From positions 682,001-746,000 of the forward strand of contig NZ_RBIQ01000007.1 of assembly GCF_003634105.1 (NCBI RefSeq): DNA of 64,000 bases, given 5' to 3'. The stretch's first letter is position 1. Each line of letters starts with the position of its first letter. Position numbers and translations under genes: made by a program. Source of the stretch: Maribacter vaceletii. Lineage in GTDB: Bacteria; Bacteroidota; Bacteroidia; Flavobacteriales; Flavobacteriaceae. Below are positions 18,102 to 26,753 of the stretch, piece after piece. The notes beneath the pieces are model-generated. The model worked only from the letters and a program-made list of their open reading frames with translations, ran no database searches and was not told the DNA's origin.

Positions 18102-19297
18102 TATTTAGAAAATATTACGGTGGAACAATTTCCTCCAAATCCTAAAGAATTTGATAAAACTGTATTTAATTCTTTTTCTTTTATTTCTACTTGCGGCCTA
18201 ATTGCAAACTCCTTCATAGGAGTTGTAAAATTTAAATTAGGAAATACCACATTATTCTGAAGTGCTAAAATAGAGTATACTGCCTCTATACCACCTGCTG
18301 CTGCTAAAGTGTGTCCTGTATATGGTTTTGTAGAACTAAAATCTGGAACGGCATCTTTAAAAACACGTAGAATAGCTCTACCTTCCGATAAATCATTATT
18401 TCCTGTTGCAGTACCGTGCGCATTTATATAATCTATAGCCTCTGGTCTTAAATTAGCTACTTTTAAAGCTTTTTCCATTGCTAAAGTAGCGCCATCTCCA
18501 TTCTCAGAAGATGCTGTTTGGTGGTATGCATCATTAGCATTCCCATATCCTTTTACGTAGGCCAATACTTTTTTATTTTCCTTAGCTACTAAAGCATCAG
18601 ATTCTAAAACTAAAAAAGCTGCTGCTTCTCCTAAATTTAGCCCTTTTCTATTTTCATCAAAAGGAGTATTATAGGTGTCAGATAATATCATTAAGGTTTT
18701 AAAACCATTAATGGTAAATTTTGATAAGCAATCTGCGCCTCCAACCACAACGCGGTCTAACTTCCCAGATTTTATAAGTCTGGCTCCATACATTATAGCA
18801 TTTGCTGCAGATGAACATGCAGTACTAATAGTAGTAACTAAGCTCTCTTTTACACCTAACTCTTCTGCTATTTTTTGCGTAGAATCTCCTGCATGATGGC
18901 CCTCTATGTATTTTCTATGCGCATCACTCTCTAGATAGTCGTAATAGTACTTCTCTGTCATATCCATTCCACCAACGCTTGTTGCCGAAATTAATCCAGT
19001 TTTGTACGCAGCAATATCTAGAATATTAGCATCTTTTATAGCTTCTTTAGCCGCAACTAATCCTATAAGAGCTGTTCTAGAATAATTGTTATCTGGGGAT
19101 ATTCCTAATTGTTCTTCTAGCTCTTTGTTAGTGAAAGCAATTTCACCAACCATAATAGCATTTTTATGAATAGTATTTATCTTAGAAATTCTAGAAATGC
19201 CTTTGTTGCCAGAAATTAAGGAACTATAATTCTCTTCTACATTGTTTCCAATCGCAGAAATAATTCCCATTCCAGTTATTGCAACTCCCTTATTCAT
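18101..19297 (-). CDS. Beta-ketoacyl-ACP synthase (FabF-like)
   Basis: A 398-residue condensing enzyme with the full triad: Cys161 (STACSSAA), His294 (NAHGTATG) and His329 (TGHTLAAAGG). It would extend the polyene chain with malonyl-ACP. It lies 42 bases after the acyl carrier protein gene, and its stop overlaps the start of the chain-length-factor-like gene. That gene order argues for an obligate KS-CLF heterodimer. Confidence 0.92.
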   Translation of the reverse strand: MNKGVAITGMGIISAIGNNVEENYSSLISGNKGISRISKINTIHKNAIMVGEIAFTNKELEEQLGISPDNNYSRTALIGLVAAKEAIKDANILDIAAYKTGLISATSVGGMDMTEKYYYDYLESDAHRKYIEGHHAGDSTQKIAEELGVKESLVTTISTACSSAANAIMYGARLIKSGKLDRVVVGGADCLSKFTINGFKTLMILSDTYNTPFDENRKGLNLGEAAAFLVLESDALVAKENKKVLAYVKGYGNANDAYHQTASSENGDGATLAMEKALKVANLRPEAIDYINAHGTATGNNDLSEGRAILRVFKDAVPDFSSTKPYTGHTLAAAGGIEAVYSILALQNNVVFPNLNFTTPMKEFAIRPQVEIKEKELNTVLSNSLGFGGNCSTVIFSK

Positions 19298-19314
19298 AGG
19301 TTTTAAAATAATAC

Positions 19315-19340
19315 AGAATCTTTTTAAAATTAAAGATTCT
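19315..19340 (-). other. Intercistronic hairpin between ACP and ketosynthase genes
   Basis: Perfect 9-base arms (AGAATCTTT and AAAGATTCT) with an 8-base loop begin at the ACP stop codon. A weak run (TATTATTTT) follows on the transcript. It could act as a partial terminator or an RNA-stability element that raises ACP output over the ketosynthase. Confidence 0.5.
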
Positions 19341-19597
19341 TACTTAGGACTATTTTCTGAAATATAAGTAGCCATTGTATCTATAGATTCAAATATCTTT
19401 TTTCCTTCTTTTGGATCCGATAATTTTATCCCGTAATCCTTATCTAACATTACAATAAGTTCAAGAGCATCAATAGAATCTAGCCCTAAGCCTTCTCCAA
19501 ACAAAGGGTCATTATCTGCAATTTCATCCACTGAAACATCCTCTAAGTTTAACTGCTCAATAATCTTATTTTTTAACTCTTCTTTTAACGCTTCCAT
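19340..19597 (-). CDS. Acyl carrier protein
   Basis: An 85-residue acidic acyl carrier protein. The 4'-phosphopantetheine site is Ser41 in LGLDSIDALEL, the canonical DSx motif, and the rest is helical. It is the second carrier protein of the cluster and lies next to the KS-CLF pair, so it probably carries the growing polyene. No phosphopantetheinyl transferase gene is found in the window, so activation would rely on an enzyme encoded elsewhere. Confidence 0.93.
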   Translation of the reverse strand: MEALKEELKNKIIEQLNLEDVSVDEIADNDPLFGEGLGLDSIDALELIVMLDKDYGIKLSDPKEGKKIFESIDTMATYISENSPK

Positions 19598-19602
19598 AAT
19601 AT

Positions 19603-20220
19603 TTAATATCTACTATTTATTTCTTTAATTGTGTGGGGTATTTCTGTTTTCTCTTTTGTTACTAGATATAAAAAAGCGGTATACTCTTCTTTATCTACAT
19701 TTACCCAACCACATAAAACCTTTTCTGCTTTATTTTCTTCTATTAAACCAGCACTATATGCATATAAATAATCTGGATTAAAGTTTTCAAAGATAAAGAA
19801 ACTATTTTCAGAATACAGTTTATGCTTAATACTAATTTCGCCCATACAAATATTAGGTAATGTATATACAAATACAGCCGGACTTGGATAAAAATTATCA
19901 TTATCCTCTATAGATTTTTGATATTTCCTATCCGTATCTAAACTAGAGGCGTTATTAGAGAAAACAAGTGCAATATTTTCTTCCATTTCTGGAACAACAT
20001 TTTCATGTTTTAATAAAACATCTGCTCCTAAAAAAGCTAATTTACTTAAGCTATCCATTTTAAAAAACTTGGAATAATCTGTTTCCAAATTTTTATATGC
20101 CATTTTTATAAAGTCCGCAAAAGGCTCTTCTTCTGAGCCTTTATAAAGCAATTCTCCATTTAACAAAATAGAATTGTTTTTTATATGACAATAACTCTTT
20201 ATGTAAGTTTTAGAACTCAA
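19603..20220 (-). CDS. Truncated ketosynthase-like protein, function unknown
   Basis: A 205-residue protein with no sure domain hit. The stretch SPAVFVYTLPNICMGEISIK (about 113-132) and the following LCGWVNVDKEEYTAFLYLV resemble the N-terminal half of ketosynthases around the nucleophile elbow. The nucleophile position reads NSFFIFEN with no Cys, and the C-terminal half of the fold is missing. The reading frame starts with TTG at 20220: a stop lies one codon upstream and no ATG precedes the conserved region. It sits between the methyltransferase (6-base gap) and the ACP (5-base gap). A scaffold or partner role is inferred. Confidence 0.65.
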   Translation of the reverse strand: MSSKTYIKSYCHIKNNSILLNGELLYKGSEEEPFADFIKMAYKNLETDYSKFFKMDSLSKLAFLGADVLLKHENVVPEMEENIALVFSNNASSLDTDRKYQKSIEDNDNFYPSPAVFVYTLPNICMGEISIKHKLYSENSFFIFENFNPDYLYAYSAGLIEENKAEKVLCGWVNVDKEEYTAFLYLVTKEKTEIPHTIKEINSRY

Positions 20221-20226
20221 TTATTC

Positions 20227-21288
20227 TTATCTTTTTTTACAAACTAATATGGTATGATATTCTCCTATAGCAATATCTTCTTTAATATATAACCCAGCCT
20301 TTTCTGCTAGTTTAATCATAACCTCTGCTCTGTACATTTTACTGTTACCATTGGCAAGTACCGTAAAGTACAAAGAAGTTGCTTCTAGAATAAATTTAGC
20401 ATTATCAAATCGTTGCCTGTCTGTAAAAGTTTCCATAATTAGAAGCTCTGTATCCTCATTCATACCTTCTACACAGGTAGATAGTATTTTTACAATCTCT
20501 TCTTCAGAAAAACAATCTAAGAATTGGCTCATCCAAATAGCATCTGCTCCAGTTCCTACTTTTGGGTTTTCAGACAGCCAATCTATCTCTTGTCCAGAAA
20601 TTCTATGGTCTAAATTATTCTTTTTTGCGTTATTAAGTGCCACATTTAGTTGCCCAGGTAGGTCAAATATTTTAACCTTAACATCTGGATCATGCTTACA
20701 ACATAGCAAAGCACATTTTCCAGTATTACCACCAATATCAAAAATTTGTTTTGGTTTATTTCTGAAAAGAATTTTTAAAGCCTCCTCAAAAGCACCATCG
20801 GAATAATGGTGATCAAACTCGAACCAAGACTTTTTAATTTCATCTGGCAAAACAGATAACCCTTCATAAATGGTATCCCATTTTCCTAATTCTTTTAAAC
20901 CAGAAGGTTTTCCTGTTTTTATGGAATCATTTAAATGATATAACCCTTTAAAACAAACATCATTAGTAAAATTCATATTAACTCTAGCAGTTTCATTAAA
21001 CGCTAAGAAATACCCCACTTTAGTAAGTTCATATTTATTTTCTTCGTTAACATAAACAATATCTGAGCTTTCTGCCATTTCTAACAAAACACCTAAACCA
21101 TACTCACTAACAGATAAATCTTTTGCTATTTCGTCTATAGTAGTTCCTCCTGATTTATTTTTTTCAAAAATATAATCTAAAACCCCTAGTTTTTTTAAAG
21201 AAACTGAGGTTTGAAAAATAAACGGTGCGAAAGCAATTTTTTGTGCTTCTTCTAATGCATCTATTGCTTTCATGTGTTTTTGTGGCAT
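20227..21288 (-). CDS. SAM-dependent O-methyltransferase-like protein
   Basis: A 353-residue methyltransferase. The N-terminal winged-helix dimerisation domain (about 15-100) is followed by a class I Rossmann fold with the SAM-binding motif FDIGGNTGKCALLCC (about 182-196). This layout is that of plant-type and antibiotic O-methyltransferases. C- or O-methylation of the aromatic head group is plausible, since flexirubin head groups can be methylated, but the position is not known. A second in-frame ATG at 21273 is also possible as start. Confidence 0.85.
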   Translation of the reverse strand: MPQKHMKAIDALEEAQKIAFAPFIFQTSVSLKKLGVLDYIFEKNKSGGTTIDEIAKDLSVSEYGLGVLLEMAESSDIVYVNEENKYELTKVGYFLAFNETARVNMNFTNDVCFKGLYHLNDSIKTGKPSGLKELGKWDTIYEGLSVLPDEIKKSWFEFDHHYSDGAFEEALKILFRNKPKQIFDIGGNTGKCALLCCKHDPDVKVKIFDLPGQLNVALNNAKKNNLDHRISGQEIDWLSENPKVGTGADAIWMSQFLDCFSEEEIVKILSTCVEGMNEDTELLIMETFTDRQRFDNAKFILEATSLYFTVLANGNSKMYRAEVMIKLAEKAGLYIKEDIAIGEYHTILVCKKR

Positions 21289-21306
21289 TTATTTAATTTT
21301 GAATAA

Positions 21307-22455
21307 TTAGTGTTTTACTTTTTTAAAAATTGCTGCTGTATTACAACCTCCAAAACCAGAAGCTGTTTTTAGAAAAATAGTAAGGTTTTTAGCTGCAGAA
21401 TTCTTAATAACATTTATGGTTTTACTTACTCCTATTTCATCAAAACCTAAGGAGGCAAAAAGTATATTTTTATGCATGGAATGCATTCCTATTATAGTTT
21501 CTAATAAACCTGAAGCACCTAGAGTGTGCCCAAAATAACCCTTAAGGCTATTAAGTGGCGTTTTGTTCATTTGCAACCTATCAAAAGCTATGGCCTCCAT
21601 CTCATCGTTAAAGATTGTTGCTGTTCCGTGAGCCGAAATATAATCTATATCTGAAGCAAGAATTTTAGCCTCTTTAAGCGCCGAATTTACACTCCTAAAC
21701 AAACCTTCTCCTGTTCTTGAAGGACCAGAAATATGGTTTGCATCATTAGCGGTACCGTCTCCTAAAATCTCTACTGCTTCGGGTGCTAAATTAGAAATAT
21801 CTTTTGTTACCAAAATACTTGCTGCAACTTCCCCTATATTAATTCCTGTTCTATTTTTACTATATGGTTTACATGGTTCATTACTTAGCGCCTGAAAAGA
21901 ATTGAAACCAGAAACTGTAAATTTTGTAACCAAGTCTCCGCTAACAATAAAAACAGAGTCAAACAAATCTTGTTTAATTAAGCGCTTTGCTATTGATGTT
22001 GCTAAAACACCAGAAACACAAGCATTAGACAAAACTAAAGGTTCTTTTAAAAACCCAAAATGAGTTTTCACTGCTTTTCCTAATTCAGATAAATATGCTT
22101 TATCTTCATTATGCGTAGAGTTAACCTCTAAAGCATCAATATTTCCTTTGGTTGTAGAAATAATTAACCCTGTGCGTTCTGTGATTTTAGTTTTACTTGC
22201 AGAAATAACTTTACTTAGAGAAAGTATCATCATTTTCTCTAATGTAGTATATTTATTTTTAGAATTTAAACTCGCAAATTCTTTTTCTAATTTTTCTTTA
22301 TCTACTAAAGAAGAATAAAAAGACTCTGGCATTAACGCTTTGTTATTAACCAGCTTTAAACTAGTAATTTCATCTTTAATCTTAGTAACAGCATCATTAC
22401 TATTAAAGCCAAAAGACGAAACTATATTGTTATAGGAGAGGTAAATTTTATGCAT
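21307..22455 (-). CDS. Beta-ketoacyl-ACP synthase
   Basis: A 382-residue condensing enzyme with an intact triad: Cys146 (SNACVSGV), His276 (SAHGTAT) and His310 (FGHTLGASG). It is distant from the other two ketosynthases in the window and is shorter. It may start or extend one of the two acyl chains. Its start overlaps the thioesterase stop by 8 bases, so the two are probably translated together. Confidence 0.9.
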   Translation of the reverse strand: MHKIYLSYNNIVSSFGFNSNDAVTKIKDEITSLKLVNNKALMPESFYSSLVDKEKLEKEFASLNSKNKYTTLEKMMILSLSKVISASKTKITERTGLIISTTKGNIDALEVNSTHNEDKAYLSELGKAVKTHFGFLKEPLVLSNACVSGVLATSIAKRLIKQDLFDSVFIVSGDLVTKFTVSGFNSFQALSNEPCKPYSKNRTGINIGEVAASILVTKDISNLAPEAVEILGDGTANDANHISGPSRTGEGLFRSVNSALKEAKILASDIDYISAHGTATIFNDEMEAIAFDRLQMNKTPLNSLKGYFGHTLGASGLLETIIGMHSMHKNILFASLGFDEIGVSKTINVIKNSAAKNLTIFLKTASGFGGCNTAAIFKKVKH

Positions 22456-22897
22456 CTATTAAACCCACTTTTCTTTTCCACTTCATAAAAAAATCAGGAA
22501 TTGTCAAGGATAATTCACCTCCTAATTCTACAAAAACCTGAACCGTTTCTCCAGTACAAACAATTTCTCCTTCAGGATTAAAAATTTTATACTTAAAGAT
22601 CATTTTTGCAGCGGGGGAATCTACATAAGTTGTTTTAACAGTAGCTATATCTCCATAACGCAATGGTAATTTATGTTCTGTGTTAGATTTTACTATTGGC
22701 GTAGAGAAATTATTATCTTTTTGATCTAAGTAAGAAATACCATGGTGTCTTCCAAAAGCCTCCCTACCATCTTCAAAATACTGTATATAATTACCATGCC
22801 ATACAATTCCTAATGGATCCGTTTCTACAAAACGCACACGAATTTCACTAGTGTAGGAAATTTCCTTTGAGGGTTTAGACCGCAATTTTTTTTTCAT
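22448..22897 (-). CDS. 4-hydroxybenzoyl-CoA thioesterase-like hot-dog protein
   Basis: A 149-residue hot-dog thioesterase of the 4HBT/YbgC type. The active-site segment reads ETDPLGIVWHGNYIQYFE, with Asp27 as the family nucleophile or base and His34 nearby. It would release an acyl chain from CoA or ACP, or edit stalled chains. Thioesterases of this kind are regular members of aryl polyene clusters. It overlaps the ABC permease by 23 bases upstream and the ketosynthase by 8 bases downstream. Confidence 0.87.
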   Translation of the reverse strand: MKKKLRSKPSKEISYTSEIRVRFVETDPLGIVWHGNYIQYFEDGREAFGRHHGISYLDQKDNNFSTPIVKSNTEHKLPLRYGDIATVKTTYVDSPAAKMIFKYKIFNPEGEIVCTGETVQVFVELGGELSLTIPDFFMKWKRKVGLIDA

Positions 22898-24143
22898 TAT
22901 AAAGTATGGCTATTGTTGTTGTAATTATAAAAAATAAAAACAAGAGTGTAATTTCTGGAATAATTTCTGAAAAACCTACATTTCTTAAAAAAACGTCATA
23001 AAATGCATTTAATCCCCAATTCATTGGAGATATATTTGATAGAATTTGCATGAATTTTGGCATTGCAAAAACAGGGACCCAAACGCCACCTAATGCTGCA
23101 AGAATAACTACTAATGTTGCTCCAAATGGTGCAGACTGCTCATGTGTTTTAAAAACTGTACCAAGTAATAATCCTAAACCTACAGCTGCAAGACCTGCAA
23201 ATAAGGAAACGATTAATAGCAATGGCAATTTTCCTGTAATATTAATTTCTGGTAAAGAAATAACAGGAAACAAATACAAGCCTACCAATAACATAAGTAT
23301 AAATTGTACTATACAAACTCCCAAATATACTATAGTTTTACCCCCTAAAAACGTGGCATAAGAAACAGGATTTGTTCGTAACCTAACAAAAGTGCCTTGA
23401 GATTTTTCTTTTACCATGTTTATGGAAAGCGGTAGTATAATAAAAAATATAGCAAATAAGGACCATGCAGGAATGTTATGCTGACTGGCATTTGGTATAG
23501 CATTTTTAGCACTTTCCGGGACTATTTCCTTAAAAGAGATAAAACTATTGGTGTCAAAAATTGGTTCCGCACTAGGTTCATCTGATAATTGAGCTTCAAA
23601 AGCTTTATAAATAGTTTGTATTTCTATGCCCGAAATTACTCTGTCTATGCCGTTCTTTACAGAACTCTTAAAAGATTGTTGGGTTGCAGGGTCAAAATAA
23701 AGTTTAACTTCTTTCTTTTTATTCTTTTTTGAAATACTAGGTTCTAACTCTTCCTCTACTCCAAATTTAGCTAGAATGCCATCAACATTTTCATTTACTT
23801 TTATTTCTAAATCTGAAGATAAGTTTTCTGGTATTATAATTGCTAATTGATAATCTCCCTTAAAAACTAAGTCTTTGGCATCTTGTTCTGAAGCCTTATT
23901 TATTACTTCAAAAGCATTAGTACTCGTAAGTCCTTTATTTATTTGTTGCGAGACAGAACCTTTATCATTATCTACAAAAAGAATAGGAATTTTGGAATCC
24001 TTAATGGTTTTAAAGGTGTTATTTTGAATTAAAGTAATGGTTATTAATAAAATTAATGGCATTACAAAAAGAATGGCCATTCCTCCCAAATCCCTGATTA
24101 GAAGCAAAAATTCTTTATATGCTGATGCCCAAAGTTTATACAT
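22875..24143 (-). CDS. ABC-2 type exporter permease
   Basis: A 422-residue permease with the ABC2 membrane layout: one N-terminal helix (about 15-35), a large extracytoplasmic domain (about 40-220) and five to six C-terminal helices (about 230-418). I chose the ATG at 24143, which overlaps the ATPase stop by 8 bases. A TTG at 24173 would add 10 residues. With the ATPase at 24136-24879 it forms a complete exporter. Cargo is presumably a pigment intermediate or lipid conjugate, which is inference. Confidence 0.88.
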   Translation of the reverse strand: MYKLWASAYKEFLLLIRDLGGMAILFVMPLILLITITLIQNNTFKTIKDSKIPILFVDNDKGSVSQQINKGLTSTNAFEVINKASEQDAKDLVFKGDYQLAIIIPENLSSDLEIKVNENVDGILAKFGVEEELEPSISKKNKKKEVKLYFDPATQQSFKSSVKNGIDRVISGIEIQTIYKAFEAQLSDEPSAEPIFDTNSFISFKEIVPESAKNAIPNASQHNIPAWSLFAIFFIILPLSINMVKEKSQGTFVRLRTNPVSYATFLGGKTIVYLGVCIVQFILMLLVGLYLFPVISLPEINITGKLPLLLIVSLFAGLAAVGLGLLLGTVFKTHEQSAPFGATLVVILAALGGVWVPVFAMPKFMQILSNISPMNWGLNAFYDVFLRNVGFSEIIPEITLLFLFFIITTTIAILYNEKKIAV

Positions 24144-24879
24144 AATCTCTGAGTTCTTTCCCTGTCTTTGCAATAAAAACTTCTTCTAAATTATGAGCTC
24201 CTTCTTCTTGTTTTATTAATTCAGAAGGTTTGCCATTACAAATAAGTTTTCCATGATCTATAATACCAACTCTAGTGCAAAAATTTTCTGCTTCGTTTAA
24301 ATGGTGCGATGTATAAACAATGGTTGCTCCATTTTTATTTAATTCTTTTAAATGACTTATTATCGCATTTTTAGATTGTACATCTACACCTACTGTTGGT
24401 TCATCTAAAAACAAAACTTTTGGCTCGTGTAAAATACTTCCTATTAGGTTAATTCTTCTTTTCATTCCACCAGAAAAATGAAGAATTTTTTTATTTAAAA
24501 ACTCGGTTAAACCTAGAATTTCTATATGTTGTTCTATTAATTGCTTAAGGGTATTTCCTTTAAGGCCATACATACTTCCTAAATAAAAAAGGTTTTCATA
24601 TGCTGTTAATGATGGATACAAAGCGTATTCCTGCGGAACAATACCAATAATTTGTTTAAGCTTGTTTTTATTCTGTTTGTAGGTAAGTTCGTTTATTGTA
24701 AACGAACCTTCCGTTGGTTTTATTAAAGAACTAAGCATAGAAATTAACGTAGTCTTTCCGGCACCATTAGGCCCCAGTAAACCAAAAATTTCTTGATTTT
24801 CTATTACCAAATCTATATTGGACACCGAAAATTCTTCTGAATCCTTATATTTTTTAGACAGTTGGTTAATAGTTATCAT
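24136..24879 (-). CDS. ABC transporter ATP-binding protein
   Basis: A 247-residue ATPase with Walker A GPNGAGKT (36-43), the Q-loop GIVPQE, the signature FSGGMKRR and Walker B KVLFLDEP, then the switch His in YTSHH. It is of the CcmA/multidrug-export subfamily that pairs with ABC-2 permeases. It is translationally coupled to its permease by the 8-base overlap and lies 12 bases after the BtrH-like gene. Confidence 0.93.
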   Translation of the reverse strand: MITINQLSKKYKDSEEFSVSNIDLVIENQEIFGLLGPNGAGKTTLISMLSSLIKPTEGSFTINELTYKQNKNKLKQIIGIVPQEYALYPSLTAYENLFYLGSMYGLKGNTLKQLIEQHIEILGLTEFLNKKILHFSGGMKRRINLIGSILHEPKVLFLDEPTVGVDVQSKNAIISHLKELNKNGATIVYTSHHLNEAENFCTRVGIIDHGKLICNGKPSELIKQEEGAHNLEEVFIAKTGKELRDYV

Positions 24880-24891
24880 TCTTATGTAAAA

Positions 24892-25887
24892 TTAGACTGC
24901 TTTCTTTAATTTTTTAAAAAAAGCTTCTTCTTTGTCTGCAATGGTAGCCAATTGATCAGCTACTTTATTATAACCATCTTCGGTAGCACTACGATTTTTA
25001 TAAATACGAGAAGCATCTACAGCAAAATCTCGCCATAAATCTCCAATTTGTGTAATTTCTTTAGATAGTGTAGAAAGTTGGTCATTCTCTAAAATCTTAC
25101 TTGCTTCTTGTAAAAAAGCACCATAAATATACCTAAAGCCACCCCCACCAGTACCAATCTCTTCTTGCATACGAACAATTTGTCCTAGATAGTGATTGGC
25201 AGTTTTAACTCCTTTTTTAGCTGGCCACTTACGAATTAGTTTTGCAATTTTACGAATAGCCTTTACCCCAACAAGAGGAACAGGAGCAGTCATATCTTTA
25301 CAGGTATGCTTAATACCTTTTACAATTGCCTTTTTTAATTCTAATTTCTCTGGAAATTCTATAGGGTAATACATGTGTCCTTTCGGAGCAAATGCCCCCT
25401 TGGCAAAACGAACTTTCTCTAACTCTTTTTCTGATAAAGAGGTAACCTCCTCCATAACAGGATCACTTATTAAATATCTTCCATCTTTTTTCCCATATAC
25501 CACCATATTATGAGCATTAAAATGAAAGCGATATTCCTCTGGAAAATATACTAAATTATACACCCCAACTTGTAAACCTACAGGGTTATTTTTTTCTAAA
25601 TTGGCATCTAACCTTGCTTTAGCTTTTTGTGCAGTACTAAATTTTTCGCGCTTTATTATTACCCCAGTACGTTTTGCAAAACGATTAAAAATAGTTCCTG
25701 GCATTGCACGATACGTAACTACAGGAGCATGATTAACTTTTAAAAAAGGAAGGTAACTAAATAATAATCCAGAGCCAATGCCAAAAACCATTGGTTCACT
25801 AACTTCAAAACCATTAAAACGCATTAAATTGGACACTACGCCATTTTCACAATGTGCAGATTGTTTGTGGGTAAAGTTTATTTCCAT
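24892..25887 (-). CDS. BtrH N-terminal-like/DUF4872 protein
   Basis: A 331-residue protein. The N-terminal half resembles BtrH, the butirosin enzyme that passes an amino-acyl group from a carrier protein to an aminoglycoside. A possible papain-like triad is Cys13 (HCENGV), His126 (FNAHNMVV) and Asp142 (ISDPV). The C-terminal half is a helical DUF4872-like domain (about 185-330) with a Gly run in EIGTGGGGFRY. It lies between the 133-residue hypothetical protein (5-base gap) and the ABC exporter. Acyl transfer from an ACP to the resorcinol or a sugar, or a peptidase role, is inferred. Confidence 0.8.
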   Translation of the reverse strand: MEINFTHKQSAHCENGVVSNLMRFNGFEVSEPMVFGIGSGLLFSYLPFLKVNHAPVVTYRAMPGTIFNRFAKRTGVIIKREKFSTAQKAKARLDANLEKNNPVGLQVGVYNLVYFPEEYRFHFNAHNMVVYGKKDGRYLISDPVMEEVTSLSEKELEKVRFAKGAFAPKGHMYYPIEFPEKLELKKAIVKGIKHTCKDMTAPVPLVGVKAIRKIAKLIRKWPAKKGVKTANHYLGQIVRMQEEIGTGGGGFRYIYGAFLQEASKILENDQLSTLSKEITQIGDLWRDFAVDASRIYKNRSATEDGYNKVADQLATIADKEEAFFKKLKKAV

Positions 25888-25892
25888 GGACT

Positions 25893-26294
25893 TTATTTAT
25901 GAATATCCTTTAGTTGTTCAACAGTAATATCAAAAATATCGGCATATTTTTGAAGTGTTTTTTTATTTAATTTTTTAAAAACAGAAGGCTTAAAATGTCT
26001 TTTTACTCTCCATGCCCACATACCTACATAACTTGCCAAAATGCCAACATCCATTTTATGGAGTTCCATATAATATTCAATAGGACTGGTAGTATTATTT
26101 AGAACTTTTTGCTTAGCAATCTCGGTTCTTTCTTCTATGTCTTTAATAGCATTATCTAAAGCAATGGTTTTAGGGTCCCACCCTGTACTTAATTCTGTAG
26201 TATATTCTCCATTTTCATCTACAGCATAATACATTTCTTTAATATTTGCCGACTCTAGATTACTTTTATCCTGAGGTACTTCGTTTTTCTTCAT
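25893..26294 (-). CDS. Hypothetical protein of the pigment cluster
   Basis: A 133-residue soluble protein with no recognised domain. The N-terminal half is acidic and polar. The C-terminal part (about 70-133) is helical and contains KKLNKKTLQKYADIFDITVE, which recalls a helix-turn-helix but is too weak to call a DNA-binding domain. It lies 2 bases after the dehydratase-like gene and 5 bases before the BtrH-like gene. A cluster-specific accessory role is all that context supports. Confidence 0.65.
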   Translation of the reverse strand: MKKNEVPQDKSNLESANIKEMYYAVDENGEYTTELSTGWDPKTIALDNAIKDIEERTEIAKQKVLNNTTSPIEYYMELHKMDVGILASYVGMWAWRVKRHFKPSVFKKLNKKTLQKYADIFDITVEQLKDIHK

Positions 26295-26296
26295 CT

Positions 26297-26746
26297 CTAT
26301 ATTTCGTGAATTAGAAAATTAAGAGTACAAGCTACAATTAATTCATCATTATTAAAAATAGCGCTTTCAATAGTACAAATACTAACTCCCTCAGTATCAA
26401 ACCTAGAAACTAACTTTGTTTTCGTCACAATGGTATCTCCTACCTTTGGAAGCTGGTTTATGGTTACTTTTTTAATTGCACTTATATAACCTGTAATAGT
26501 ATTAGTTTTACCTTCTAAATCTCCTTTTTCAAAAAAACTTTGCCCCACAACCGCAGAGCTAACTTGCGCAGCATTCTCTATAAGGCCTGGTTCTTTTAAA
26601 ACACCATCTTTTACAAAAACACAATCGGTATTTATCTGAAATTCTCCTGTGGCACTATCGTCATTAATATGAGTAATATAAGACACCATGAGCATTGGGT
26701 CTCTATGAGGTAGAAAGTTTTTAATGCCAATTTTATTTTTGCCCAC
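26297..26746 (-). CDS. ApeP/FabZ-like 3-hydroxyacyl-ACP dehydratase
   Basis: A 149-residue hot-dog protein starting with GTG; no ATG lies between the upstream stop and the conserved NFLPHRDPMLMVSYI. The helix motif EPGLIENAAQ keeps the family Glu. The classical GHFPG His is absent, and His14 in LPHRDP may serve instead. This layout is shared with the dehydratases of aryl polyene clusters. It forms a tandem pair with the next hot-dog gene (7-base gap). Confidence 0.85.
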   Translation of the reverse strand: MGKNKIGIKNFLPHRDPMLMVSYITHINDDSATGEFQINTDCVFVKDGVLKEPGLIENAAQVSSAVVGQSFFEKGDLEGKTNTITGYISAIKKVTINQLPKVGDTIVTKTKLVSRFDTEGVSICTIESAIFNNDELIVACTLNFLIHEI

Positions 26747-26753
26747 GTATTTT

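Noticed and set aside
19603-20220. Pseudogene of a ketosynthase
   Set aside because: The frame is intact, tightly spaced between neighbours and lacks stops or frameshifts. A functional short protein is more likely.
20351-20806. 151-residue plus-strand frame
   Set aside because: It lies fully opposite the methyltransferase and reads as a Ser-rich shadow of that gene.
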